From Gyrodactylus bullatarudis (Eukaryota > Platyhelminthes > Monogenea > Gyrodactylidea > Gyrodactylidae), in the NCBI GenBank assembly GCA_012064415.1, contig SSNU01000321.1, positions 124,001 through 188,000 of the forward strand: a DNA stretch of 64,000 bases, in the 5' to 3' direction. Shown here one piece after another: positions 1 to 18,731 of the stretch. Each line of letters opens with the position of its first letter. The first letter of the stretch is position 1. Below the pieces are notes generated by a model. It did no database searches and was not told the origin of the DNA. It worked only from the letters and a program-made list of their open reading frames with translations. A program made the position numbers and the translations under genes.

Positions 1-679
1 TTCTCTTGACACTAGAAAGCTTTCTGTCCTGGTGTGTGTGTATTTCTCTTGGCATTATCTGACATTTTCTTTTTTCTTCTTTTCCCATTGAAGTGTTTCA
101 TTCTAGGAAGAAAAAGAAACAGAGGGAATAAAAAGCAATGCATTCCAAAAATATCAAGCTTAAACACACACAAACCCCAGTAATGTGTGTGTATGATGGG
201 GAATACCCACAGCAGAATCCTACGCTGGCAAGGGAGAGTTGATTAGCTTATCAAAGTAGAATTCTCTCGTAAAATACGAGAAATGGCTAATAAGAGAGAT
301 ACCATGCAGTAGTAGGGAGAAAATCCATTCTAAGAGATTCTACCTGAAAAAAAACAGAGGGAACCGGGGAAAAACTGAAAAAAATTTAATAAGCACTTCT
401 TGGGTGGTAAGCAAGAGAAAGAGAATCTACATTTTTATCATCAGTGTGAGATGGGTATTACATCATGTATAAATTTTAATTAGGTCACAAACCCATTGTG
501 CAGAGATTTGTGAATAATGAAAGTCTACAGACAACTAGCAAAACATTCATTTAAACCCAATTTTCTTCCCTTGGAAAATAAATCAATAAGAGTTTTAACA
601 CCAGTCCATATTAGCTTAGATGAATTCTTCAATACTGTGGGTTATTTTATCCAAGTTCTATTTGGGGTATTTGCAAAGT
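1..679. other. AT-rich stretch without a recognised gene
   Basis: No coding exon with convincing splice sites and no recognisable RNA gene was seen. The stretch runs into the left arm of the foldback repeat that follows. Short open frames here are low in complexity and resemble no family I know. Confidence 0.5.
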
Positions 680-1250
680 TGGAGAGAAATAAAAGGAAGC
701 AACTATTCTCAAATCAGTTTAAAAATAGAAGAGGGGTATTCTCGGACAATTTAGGTTACTTTTTTACATTGGATTTGAGGGCCCCAAAAAATTAGTTACA
801 CTTTGAAATTTTATAATTGCATTCATAGATAGTCCTCCCAGTAATGAATGCTATTTATTTTGCAATTATGGTTACAATCTTGAAAAATCTGTTTTTCATG
901 AGTATTTTTATTCAGGACTATTTCTAAGTGCTGACTTGTATTTACTAGAATTTGAATCAAGTTAATTTTCTGAAACAATTCAAAATACAATGAATCCATT
1001 CTAGAGGAATTACTCAGTACTTAAAAGTAGCGGGATTAGATTTTGATATACATATAGGCAAATCAGTAATAGGACATAGTCCTGAATAAAAATACTCATG
1101 ATTAAACTTTGAAAGCCATCAAAAACAGATCTTACAACCAAAATTTTAGTATGACCTACCACTGTAACCCAAATGAGAATGTCCGAGAATACCCCTTTCT
1201 ATTTTTAAATTGATTTGAGAATAGTTGCTCCCTCTTATTTCTCGGATTCA
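680..1250. repeat. Foldback (inverted-repeat) element
   Basis: Two parts of this stretch are reverse complements of each other. Bases about 683-755 (containing gcaactattctcaaatca and ggggtattctcggaca) match the reverse complement of about 1,170-1,243. Bases about 880-932 (containing catgagtatttttattcag) match the reverse complement of about 1,075-1,130. The left arm carries about 120 extra bases between its two matching blocks. The result is a large imperfect hairpin, typical of foldback or MITE-like DNA elements. No transposase is encoded. The outer boundary motif, a CCCCTCTTATTTCTC-like run, recurs near 2,760 and 42,760, so this is probably a dispersed family. The short open frame that overlaps the left arm (517-795) is not considered a gene. 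Confidence 0.7.
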
Positions 1251-1803
1251 TTCCGACTTGAAGCAGTGATATTATTTGCAATTAAGCAAAGAATGTTCTT
1301 TTCTAGAATTTTTACTAGTCGAAAAATTCGAATGAGTTTTAATTGAACCTTTATTATTTATTATTCATTATTATAATCAAACTACTTCAAAGTAAAGATA
1401 TTTAAAAGATATTTATAAATAAATTTGTAAATTTCTTTCATAATCTGACAGTTATCAACTGCTATGAAAAAAAACAAAATTAATAGAACATCATTAGGAG
1501 AGACGATTTCAAAATTATTTGAAAATTCAAACAAAATAATTTGAGATCTATGTTCAATACTAATTCATTCGATTTATAAATACAAAATTTTGTATAAGAA
1601 TCTGTTATATAGATGTCTCATTGTTTGGTTTAACATTTTTACACAATCTCGAAAATCGTAAATATCTTTTCGATATCGTATTATTAGTTTAGAAGAATTT
1701 TTTTAATTTCATTCATAAAAAATTGATTATTTCACTACGAGTATATATAGTTTATAATATCAATATACTTACAAGTAGAACTCAGAAAAATAAATATATT
1801 TAG

Positions 1804-2412
1804 ATTTTACGCAAATGTCGGCCATTCCAAGATTACAATATTGACTTAACAATTCGAAAGAGGTCAGAGAATGATGAAAGAAACCTAATTCATACAAAAT
1901 TGGCAAAATTGCCTTTGATGGAAGAGGTGAAAGCTTCTTCTCCCAGGGAACAAGATGAAGATCAAAAGGTAGAACGCATAAAAAGCCGGCACATGCACCT
2001 GAATAAGAAAAAGCTCCAGTCACATTCTAGATCCCTACTCATCAAGCATTTGGCCAAATTTTCCCAAGATCCCCTTAAGACCCAAAAGAACGAAAATAAC
2101 AATAATAATCCTATCGAACAGATTGAAATAATGCGAAAGAAAATGTTTGATTCTTCATCTCCGAATGAGGATTCGACAAATTCCTTAATTGGTGTGAAAA
2201 TCCTTCAGGATCGTTTAAAGAAGCCAGGACCATTTCTGCAGGCTATGGAGATTATTCTTAGAAATAAATTTCCTCATTTACAAAAGACTCTGGAGAATGC
2301 AAAAATATTGGCCCTGTCTAAATTCATATCCCAGAGTGAGTCCTTAATAGTTATTAACTTGATATTTAAGAAACTTTACTTAAAAGGCAAAATAAATTCA
2401 AACTCAACTTAA
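1804..2412 (+). CDS. Unrecognised possible exon
   Basis: An open frame runs from an AG acceptor-like site at 1,802-1,803 to a TAA at 2,410-2,412. A good GTGAGT donor lies at 2,336-2,341, so the coding part may be 1,804-2,335 (an internal exon) or may extend to the stop (a terminal exon). The first ATG in frame is at 1,918. The predicted protein is basic and hydrophilic, rich in Lys, Ser and Asn, with a short Asn run. It has a more hydrophobic helical-looking segment near its end, beginning about GPFLQAMEIILRN. I do not recognise the family. No partner exon could be found on either side, the acceptor has a weak pyrimidine tract, and no homology supports it. It could be a real exon of an unknown gene, a retrocopy fragment, or a chance ORF. 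Confidence 0.35.
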   Translation: MLRKCRPFQDYNIDLTIRKRSENDERNLIHTKLAKLPLMEEVKASSPREQDEDQKVERIKSRHMHLNKKKLQSHSRSLLIKHLAKFSQDPLKTQKNENNNNNPIEQIEIMRKKMFDSSSPNEDSTNSLIGVKILQDRLKKPGPFLQAMEIILRNKFPHLQKTLENAKILALSKFISQSESLIVINLIFKKLYLKGKINSNST

Positions 2413-5400
2413 TTAGGTTTTAACAAAGTTCAATTTGGAATACTTAAAAGTATATAAAGCTAGTAAACATGAAGAAGAGAATTTATTATTTTTACAAAAA
2501 CTTGATATTTTCCCCGCTTGCAAGGAAAAAGTTTGTTGAAATTCATAGTGAATTGAGGCGATGAACAGTTGAAATAGGAAAAAAGTTTTGAATTGAAAAA
2601 TTATGCCGTTATTTTAATATCTAACCAGGCAAAATTTCAATTCTATCGATTTCGAAAATTGAAAATAAAAATCGGCTAATCTTTAGAACATTTGCCCCTT
2701 CTTGTTTTCTAGTAATGAAATGAAAACGAATCCCATGCGGTGAGTTTTAGGTAAGAAATAAGAGGGGGCAATTGTTCTCTAATTTAACCAAAAAATGATC
2801 CAAAATTTAGAAGTTTAACTTTTTCATGAAAATCACGGTATCCTCTCAACATCTATGGCCAGATTCTATGTCACATCATGATTCGAAATGTCATTGTCGA
2901 AAATCTTCGAAATTGAGCTTCAAGGTTGAAAAGTAGAAATTTGGTGCATTTTCGAAATTCAAAAAATAACTCAACCTGATTGAAGCTTTTTCATTTCATC
3001 AACTCATAACCTCATTCAGTAATATAAAAAAAGTTTTTTTTTCCTATTTTCCGGAAAAAATGTTGATTTTGCTGTGTCAACTATAGCTTCAAGTTCAGTA
3101 AGAAACACTTTGATTTGTAGTATTGATTACTTCTTCCATCAAATGTTTTTTATTGCAATCTTTTGTGTAATAAAAATTTGAAAAACCAAGCAGGAACTCA
3201 AAAATCTTGAAAAACATAGTTTACATTTAAGTAGGCTGACAATTTTTTGCTGTAGAACGGTTATAAATTCTAGCCTTATTTCACTATTTCTAGAATTTCT
3301 CAGCCCACCTTGAAATACCTTACATTATTGAATTCCCTGTGTAGTCGGGCATTTCAGTATTGACTCAATTGAATTCCAGAAATCAAATCTACTTAATAGA
3401 TATGTAGAGTTCCTAGATAAATTTGGTTGATGAATTACTACGACAATTATCTTAATTATGATTTTTAGGTGTTAAAAAATAGATATTTTTCTATGAAATT
3501 ATTTTACAGAAGCATAATTTTTGAAAAGTTGTTCACGCTTTTGATACTTCAAGGACTACTGTAGCCTAATTGAGGTAGATTTCTTTCCTGCTTAAATAGG
3601 TATAAAATTGATTTTAGATTTAAAATAGCATTGATTTTAGAATTTTTCCATGTAAGATTGTGTATTAGGTCATTGGACTCATTCAAATTCAGTAAAAGTA
3701 TTTTAGTAAAAGTAGATTCAAGGGTAAACAAGTTTTTAGAGGTAAAAACCACCCTCATTTACTTATTTCACTGAATATTTTAATCCTTTCTCGAATGTTT
3801 CCTTATTTTTTCTCATATATCATTCATAGTTTACTCCCACATTAAAACTAAAACAAGAAATTATCCTCGAGTATTTCATGTTTTTTCTTCTCTCTCCATA
3901 CTATACTCAAAAAGATATATACCCATTGTATTACACAAGGTACCGGTTCCTAATCCTTCTTCGACAATTTTGAAGAGACCTCATGCTGGGACTTTCTTAT
4001 GTTCCGCTGAATTATTTTATCTCTCTTAATCAGCAATCACTGGAAGAAAGAAAGACAACATGTACCATATTTTTTCCAATTATACTCAGAGTCCTTCTCA
4101 ATCCCACCTAAATAATAATGGTTTTGGTGTTTTATTCTTCTCCCTGATAATAAGTAATTGAGAAGAAAAGGCGAACATGATTTTGTATCCATCTCATAAT
4201 GATAACAAAAAAATAATTATAACGATGTGTGATATAAAAGATCAGCCTTCCCTATAAAAATACTAATAACAACACATGCCTTATTGTCGCATTCACTGCT
4301 ACTGCTACTCAGACAACAATTGATGTCTCTTCTTCCTGGCCATTTTGCTAGGCTGTTAAATCTCTTCTCGTTAACATTTGAGCTGGGGAATACGAACAAG
4401 GAGCCAGAAGGTGGAGGGTAAAACATTGTCTTCTCTCCTATATTCACATGCATAAAAATCACTGAATGGCATAACTGTTTCTTATTAATTTTGTTGTTAT
4501 GGCGTGTGTTATATTCGAGATGTTTTTTTTTCTTCCTCGAATAGTGTGCTCAGAGGAAAAAAACTTCTTTTCTTGTATTTCCATTAATAATCATCATTGT
4601 ATCTCATCTTTTCTTTTTTTCGTGTTAGTTACATTGGAAAATAATAGAGGATAATAATAATAATATCAAACAATCAGTGTACCTTTCGACAACATTCCCT
4701 CCTTCTACGTTTTATTTTGGTTATTGTCAGCTAGAACAGATTGATGATCCCTCATTAGTTAATTAATTAAAACGAAGAGGGGATTTATACCCATAAAGTT
4801 TGTTCAGATTGAAAATAATAAAAACTCTTTATTTCTCTCGGATTCTCTCATGGACTGATCCTAATTAAATGATCAAGCCCCCTTCTCTTAAGACTAGAGT
4901 CATAAAACTTGGCTTTCAATTGTCGGGTCTAAAGTTAATAGACAAGCCTCCTTTGTTTATATAGACAGATTTAGTTGTGGCTTATTTCGATTCTCAAAGA
5001 TTTTATGTTCACTTTATTTTGATTTTGAAAAGAAAGGACCCAATTAAGTCGAAAATTAAATAGAAACCCTTTTTGTACCAATGCCGGTTATGATTATAAC
5101 AAATAACAACATTCAAATGATTTTTATCAATTTAAAACATAAAGGAATACGGGTACTACACAGTGTATTTTAGAGATGAATTGACTTGTTCTTTTGTTAT
5201 TTTTATTTTTGAAATGAATTTACATAACTACTAGCAACAGATTACATAGAGACAAAAGACACACATTCTGTTGATATATTCTAGTATTTTTGTTGTTGTA
5301 ATTTGTGATCAAGATGATATTTTCAAAGTGTACCTGTTTTAATTTACCTGTTTATCTTTTGGAGTGACAGTCTGGCTTTTGTCTCTTGATGTTTCCTCTC

Positions 5401-7589
5401 TCTATGCTCAAATATGCACGTAGTCGTCGTTAGTTTGACACCTATCAAATATCAATATTACTCTTATTATCATACAAAATGTACCGTCATCCAAGTACAA
5501 TTATCAATTGTTTAGTTCTGTTTTATTCTCTTTTTTATTTGCTGCCACTGTGAATAGACTAAAATAAAATGTATACATTTTAATTGTTTATACATTGATG
5601 GGTTATCGTGGGAAAAAATATAGTTTTATGATCCCAAATGAGTACTCAAGAAATAAAATAAGATAAGGTGTGATAGGAAAGAAAAATGAAGAAGTTGGCT
5701 ACTTTCTTTTCGATTTCCCAGTGTTATTGAAGGTGTCGCCTGTGCTATATCGTGCTATGGAAAATAGTATGACACCATAAATTTATTCTCGTTTCATTCT
5801 CTTCTTATTTTTCACCAAAGAGCTCTTGGTAACATCACGCCAAGATCCTTCTTTTTATATGTACATTCTATTTTGGATAAATACCATGTATAATAATAAA
5901 CACTGTTTGAAGATAGACAATTCTATCATATGAGAGATTGGAGAAACAAATCCGAGTTAATTAATCACTAAAAAAATCACCATTTATTTTTGTGTATGAC
6001 ATTTGTTTAAATCTTCTCCTGGTTTTTTTGTGGTCTATTGTCTTGCAGATTAGTTTTTTTGTATTATGGGAAATGATATTTGAGGGAATTCTTTGATAGA
6101 TTATTAGATGTTTGTACAAAGTTTACACACAAGGCCATTTATCGCAGTGAATACATTTTTGGTTCAAACTTTTTACTTTCTTTTGTACTTTCATCTTGGA
6201 ATATATTGCTATTAGTTGATATGAAAATGAATTCTTTTTTTAGGAATAGTTTTATATTGAGAATAGATAAAATAATTTGTACAATTAATCTGAAGGTTTG
6301 AAATATAGTCTTGTGTTTGAAGTATCTGAAAATTTATGATGAAATCAATCTGGCTTCTAGTAAAGACCAAGATAGAAAAATGTATTAGAGTAATCAATTT
6401 TTGATCCAGTATGTTCCATATTAGTTTTGATGGAATCAAAATTAGAGAAGTCATGAAGAATGTTTTAAGTGGAGAGTAGGAAATTATTTTGATATTTTTC
6501 TTAAATTATAATTTAATTCAGTTCAATTTTAATGGAGGTTTCTGTAAACCTTTTAATGATGAAGGTATTTTTTCACCGGATAGTCAGTCTGACAAGAATA
6601 CTAAACGAATTAATAATTATAATTTTATAGCAAAACAAAAAAATCTGACTAACTCCTGTTTCATTTGTATTGTTTAAATAATTTCTATAGACAATGATTC
6701 AAGTCTCAAATTACCTTACTCAAGCTGGGTCATCATTTTCCATCAAAGTTTGAGGACCTTTTTTATTTGACTGAACACGTATCCTTCTCTTATATTAGAT
6801 CTTGGTCTACAGTTGAGACTTCTTTTGATGTGCTAAAAATAGATCTTTCTCAATGGGCAAAATACTTTACACACCGAAAATGCATCTTAAAGAAACTTCA
6901 TTGAGGTCTTGTGTTTCCATGTATGATAAGAGAAAATATAGATTCTTTTATTGTACTTATAAATATTTCTCTCTATGGCTGCAATGATATAAATACAATA
7001 ATAATAAGCAATTTTATCATGTTAATGTGAGATGGAGACCACCATAAAGCATAACAAAGCAGTATGCATACATAGTGTCCGTAGAATCAGAAATTATAAT
7101 ACAGTAAAGTCTCTTGATACGAAAGAAAGAGAGTAATAATTATTATTACAGACTCATTCATTTTATACCTTTTTGAGACTAGTCCCTCCAAATTAGCTAT
7201 TGAGCGCTTGTAAGCTTAGTCAGGTTTTAAACAAGGTTGTATTTTCATTCATCTGTGTGTTGAGGTGAAAGAAATTAATAGTTTTTTTATCTATAACTAT
7301 TTTAGTGTTTAAATCATGTTTTTTATATAATATATAACTGTATAAAATACAAGGTTCATCAGACAGTTGTAATCAATAAAGCTAGTATAATTTTTCATAA
7401 AGATCACTCAGCTATTCAAAGATCTCCTAGTAATCCAGATAAAAACTTGATGCGTTTAATTAAAAGTTTGATAATATTTATTATTAATGGTAATATTATT
7501 CCGTGGAGAGGACTTTTCTTGAAATCTATATTTATATACAGATTTAGATTGATGATAGTACAAATAAGAGAACAGGGAAAGAGTGTTCA
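2413..7589. other. Long AT-rich stretch, no recognised gene
   Basis: No supported coding exon is visible on either strand. Bases about 2,690-2,800 belong to a dispersed repeat also found inverted at about 42,740-42,900. The part around 2,540-3,060 shares scattered phrases (for example gttgaaata after a gaggc...tgaa run) with about 24,440-24,860, which suggests another old repeat. The open frames in 3.5-6.7 kb are short, AT-driven and lack splice or family support. Confidence 0.45.
2690..2800 (-). repeat. Dispersed repeat, copy A
   Basis: The reverse complement of this segment matches about 42,740-42,900 closely. Both contain ttaaattagagaaca, the run ttgccccctcttatttct, a ctcaccgca phrase and gggattcgttttcatttcat. 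The two copies lie 40 kb apart in opposite orientation. The CCCCCTCTTATTTCT part also ends the foldback element near 1,220. No coding capacity was seen. Confidence 0.7.
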
Positions 7590-7680
7590 ATGTGCCTGGT
7601 GTGGGAGGGTTTGAACCTAGGACCTAATGGGGTCCTAATGAGAGGTGAGAGAAATACCACTACACCACACCGGACTAGTT
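7590..7680 (-). repeat. tRNA-derived SINE head
   Basis: On the minus strand this segment has a pol III A-box-like TGGTGTAGTGG (7,657-7,667) and a B-box-like GGTTCAAACCC (7,607-7,617), with ccggtgtgg and ccacaccagg at its ends able to pair as an acceptor-like stem. The A-to-B spacing is longer than in a plain tRNA without an intron, and the anticodon region does not fold cleanly. I therefore call a SINE head (or tRNA pseudogene) rather than a functional tRNA. The body would run leftward from 7,590. Confidence 0.55.
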
Positions 7681-7739
7681 AGTAACTTACAATAATTTTC
7701 CTAGATTTGACTCTCATATTAAAAAAATACCAATTTATT

Positions 7740-8130
7740 TGCGAGCAGAACTCTTCAAAAATCTAAACTAGCAAAAACTGCTGCACTCAAAGCTCTTCTA
7801 TTCAAAATTTACCCCAGACCAATTGTTGAGTATTGTTCTCCAATTTGGAATCCATCTGCAATTAGCGTCACCATCAGTCTAGATTTAATCCAAAAAAGAT
7901 TTCTAAAATTTTTCCATCGTTCACACCCAAATGCACCTCTCATAGACGCTTGGCCAGATCGGTAATACTTTGTGAGAATAACTACCTTATGGAATCGAGC
8001 CAAGAGAATTGCCAGAACTCGTAATAGACTTTAAAAATCTATCTCAAATTTATTTAAAAAATGAAAGAATACCATCTTATTTCAACAATATTTCTACTAG
8101 ATTCACAAACCTTGATAAAAACGTTTTCTA
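7740..8130 (+). pseudogene. LINE C-terminal fragment
   Basis: A frame at 7,768-7,965 encodes a stretch of the kind found just after the reverse transcriptase core in jockey/CR1-type non-LTR elements. It reads as a short helix, then YPRPIVEYCSPIWNP, then a LIQKRFLKFF run. Similar wording (the L-X-Y-X-S/A-P-X-W pattern followed by a Q-[KR]-R-F motif) is typical of those elements. The frame is broken by a TAA at 7,963-7,965, and a continuation in another frame includes WNRAKRIARTR. There is no RT core, so this is a 5'-truncated dead copy. Confidence 0.6.
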
Positions 8131-9522
8131 AAAACTTTTGAATTACTTTTTATTTTGATTTCATTTCATATTGATTGATATTGAAGAAGGACGAAAGAAT
8201 CAGATAAAAGGATAGTGTTGGAAAAGAGAAGACAATCGAAGAGAAGTTTCTGTGAGAAAAAAATGCGTCAAATTCATCTCAGTTTATTGATTATCCATTT
8301 TGTAATTTTTTTTTCTTTTTCTCCAAGTGAAGAACACACACAAGAGAGAAGAAAGAGACATTGGATAAACCATTAGTCAGAGAGTGGAGAACATTTTCCA
8401 TTGATGTGTTGAAATTTCTCAGGAATCATTATTATAATTTTTCATTCTTCTTTGAAAATCTATTCCTATCTGTGGACTGTGGTTGTTTACACAGTGTCCC
8501 ACTCTGAAATTTTTACACTAACAAGACAATAGATAAATAACACACATTGCATTATTGCATACCACGCTTATACACACACCAGAGACACAAAAAAAGAACC
8601 GAAAAGAAGGAATTCCTACAGGAAGAGGGGAGAAGATCATCATCATTACAAGATGCTCGCTAGTCCTTTGAATTGCATCAAAAAGTAACCTAAAATGTTT
8701 GTGCGTTGTGTTATATACGTTCTATTATCATTATCAGTATATTTGGAGAAAAAAAATAACAAACGCTTTTCAGAAATATAGAAAAGAAAAAATAAGAAAG
8801 AGAGATAGAAATTTTCTCACGCTAATCAAAATTCAAAAAATATATAAAATAAAAGAACGTTCCTTCTCTCGCTTAAGAAGAGATCCCTCTATATATGAAC
8901 AGAGAGAATTTGTTCATTTGATTGTATGGGCATTATGCATTCTACTAGAGAGAGAGCATACTGCAAGATGTTTTTTTTTCATATCTCAATTTTCCCATAA
9001 CGTAAAAAGGGGCTAGAAAATTAAGTGTCTGTCACATTGTTTTATTTTTTGTATACACACACACACAAACACACCTAATCCACCCCTTCTATATACCCTC
9101 CTATATTTAGATACAAACATAGTGTACAATGAGAATAGATCACTCTTATTTCAGATGTATACATGTTGTAGACATGTGCGCATTAAAAGTATAATATATA
9201 CCCACTCTCCTCACCCCCACATGACAGTATAGTGGTATTGTACAATAAAGATAGCTAGTTTTACTTTTCTTCCTTCAACCAATGAGAACACAAAGATTTA
9301 TCCAAATTCAACATTAAACTTTTTGCGAGCTCTCCATACCCCAAAAACCATATATCTACCAAAGTTAACTAAGCCAGCCAAACTATAAACGAAATAAAAA
9401 AATTAATAATAATTAGAAATAAAAGTAAAGAATCCTCTCCAGTTTCGGATCATATTCACGACAAATCCGAAGAGATTAAATGGATTTTTAACTCACAAGA
9501 CCAGACTATCATAGTAAAAAGC
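8131..9522. other. Upstream region of Su(H)
   Basis: This stretch probably holds the promoter and 5' UTR of the Su(H) gene, because it directly precedes its first coding exon. It contains purine- and pyrimidine-rich runs and a CA-rich microsatellite at about 9,053-9,076. The Su(H) frame is open back to a TAA at 9,370-9,372 with no earlier ATG, which supports 9,523 as the start codon. No TATA box or initiator could be assigned with confidence. Confidence 0.4.
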
Positions 9523-17385
<7,863 letters not shown>

Positions 17386-18236
17386 ACTCAACTCATTAAA
17401 ATAAGAGACACTTTAATTTGCTTTCTTTAGCTAGACAAATACAATATGAATAATTTGAGAGAGCAAATAGAGAAAGCCACAAAAGAAGTGGGCCCCACAA
17501 AGCACTAGACAAAGTGTAAATCAACTCTCTTGTAAAATAAGAAGATTCTATTCTATTTTTTGAATAATTTTTTCTCAAGGATTCAGAAACCTTTTTTTCG
17601 AGGTGTGCATAGCTTTAGATAACACAATTGCATACACAAAACATTGTTATTATAGTACTGAATTCTTTATTATTATTATTATTATATAGTATTATTTGAA
17701 AAAGTATCATCACATGAACTTTATAGAAGAGATAGTGTAAAAAAGTGTTTGCGGCCAAAACACACAACGAATTGATTAATTGCAGGTTTAAATGTCTCTC
17801 TTGTACAATTTGATCGATCTTACCCAGAGATTCTCTCATTCTCAACTCCTATCCATGAAAAATTATTTTCCCACTAACGAGAGAGATCAAAGAATGAGGA
17901 AACCAAGAAGAATTCCCCACCCTTGAAACCCTACTATTAAGCACCAACATTCAAAATACTAAAACTGAACTTTGTATAGAATTTTATTTAACTATTACGG
18001 ATTATTTTCATTTTAAAAACTCAATAGAAAGGACATGGAGAAGTCTTATTTTGTTATGCTTGTAAAAATGTAAATGGTTGGAGAGAAACTTTCCTTTCCC
18101 AAAAAAACCCTCTCCAATTTAGTCTATCTCACTAGCCTGTTCATTCTGTAAAGTGAAAAAGAACGTGTTTTTCTCTCCTCCTTTCTTGACACTTTTTTGA
18201 ATTCGAACCGATTTGAGGGTTGTATTTCCCACTTCG

Positions 18237-18242
18237 AATAAA
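18237..18242 (+). promoter_or_regulatory. Possible poly(A) signal of Su(H)
   Basis: A plus-strand AATAAA lies about 850 bases after the Su(H) stop codon. It is a candidate only. Earlier non-canonical signals could be used, and the hexamer is common in such AT-rich DNA. Confidence 0.3.
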
Positions 18243-18630
18243 GAGTGTAAAACTTATAATTTTAGAGATGAATAAATAATTTTCAAAATTTTTCTAATCT
18301 TTTTCTAATCAAAAACCGGATTGAATACAAAAGAGTGATGGATCCTAAAAATACGCCAAACTACTTATGAGTAATCTCCAAATATTCACGCGACATTAAA
18401 GAGGAGATAAGCTACAAAAAATATGTTTAATTCATAAGAATAGCTAACCAAAATTACTTGAAGAAGGGTAATTTTTTGAAAATCTATCTGCCGAGTGCCC
18501 TAGAATATGTGAATCCTAAATAAAATATAAGTTGGAATTCGTAATTTCTCAGTCAAATGTAAAAATATAAAAATAATCTTGTAAGTACTTGAGAGTACTT
18601 TGATGATTTTTCAATGATTTTTTGATACAT

Positions 18631-18636
18631 TTTATT
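18631..18636 (-). promoter_or_regulatory. Possible poly(A) signal of complexin
   Basis: TTTATT here reads AATAAA on the minus strand, about 95 bases after the complexin stop codon at 18,732-18,734. The spacing suits a short 3' UTR. The hexamer alone is weak evidence in AT-rich DNA. Confidence 0.35.
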
Positions 18637-18731
18637 ATTAAACAATAAAGACATTATAGTAGTAATAATAATATGAAGATTGAATCGATGATAATTTTAT
18701 CTGAATATCTGTAGTTCACTTGACTCTGCAT

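Larger units (their letters stand above)
17386..18731. other. Convergent 3' region between Su(H) and complexin
   Basis: The stop codons of the two genes face each other 1,346 bases apart. Both 3' UTRs must end in or near this stretch, so overlapping transcripts are possible. It contains an ATT repeat near 17,665-17,690, a plus-strand AATAAA at 18,237 and a minus-strand AATAAA at 18,631. No coding sequence was seen. Confidence 0.5.

Noticed and set aside
8699..9016. Upstream gene of about 105 codons before Su(H)
   Set aside because: Lys/Arg-rich, AT-driven composition, no family resemblance, and it lies where the Su(H) 5' UTR or promoter is expected.
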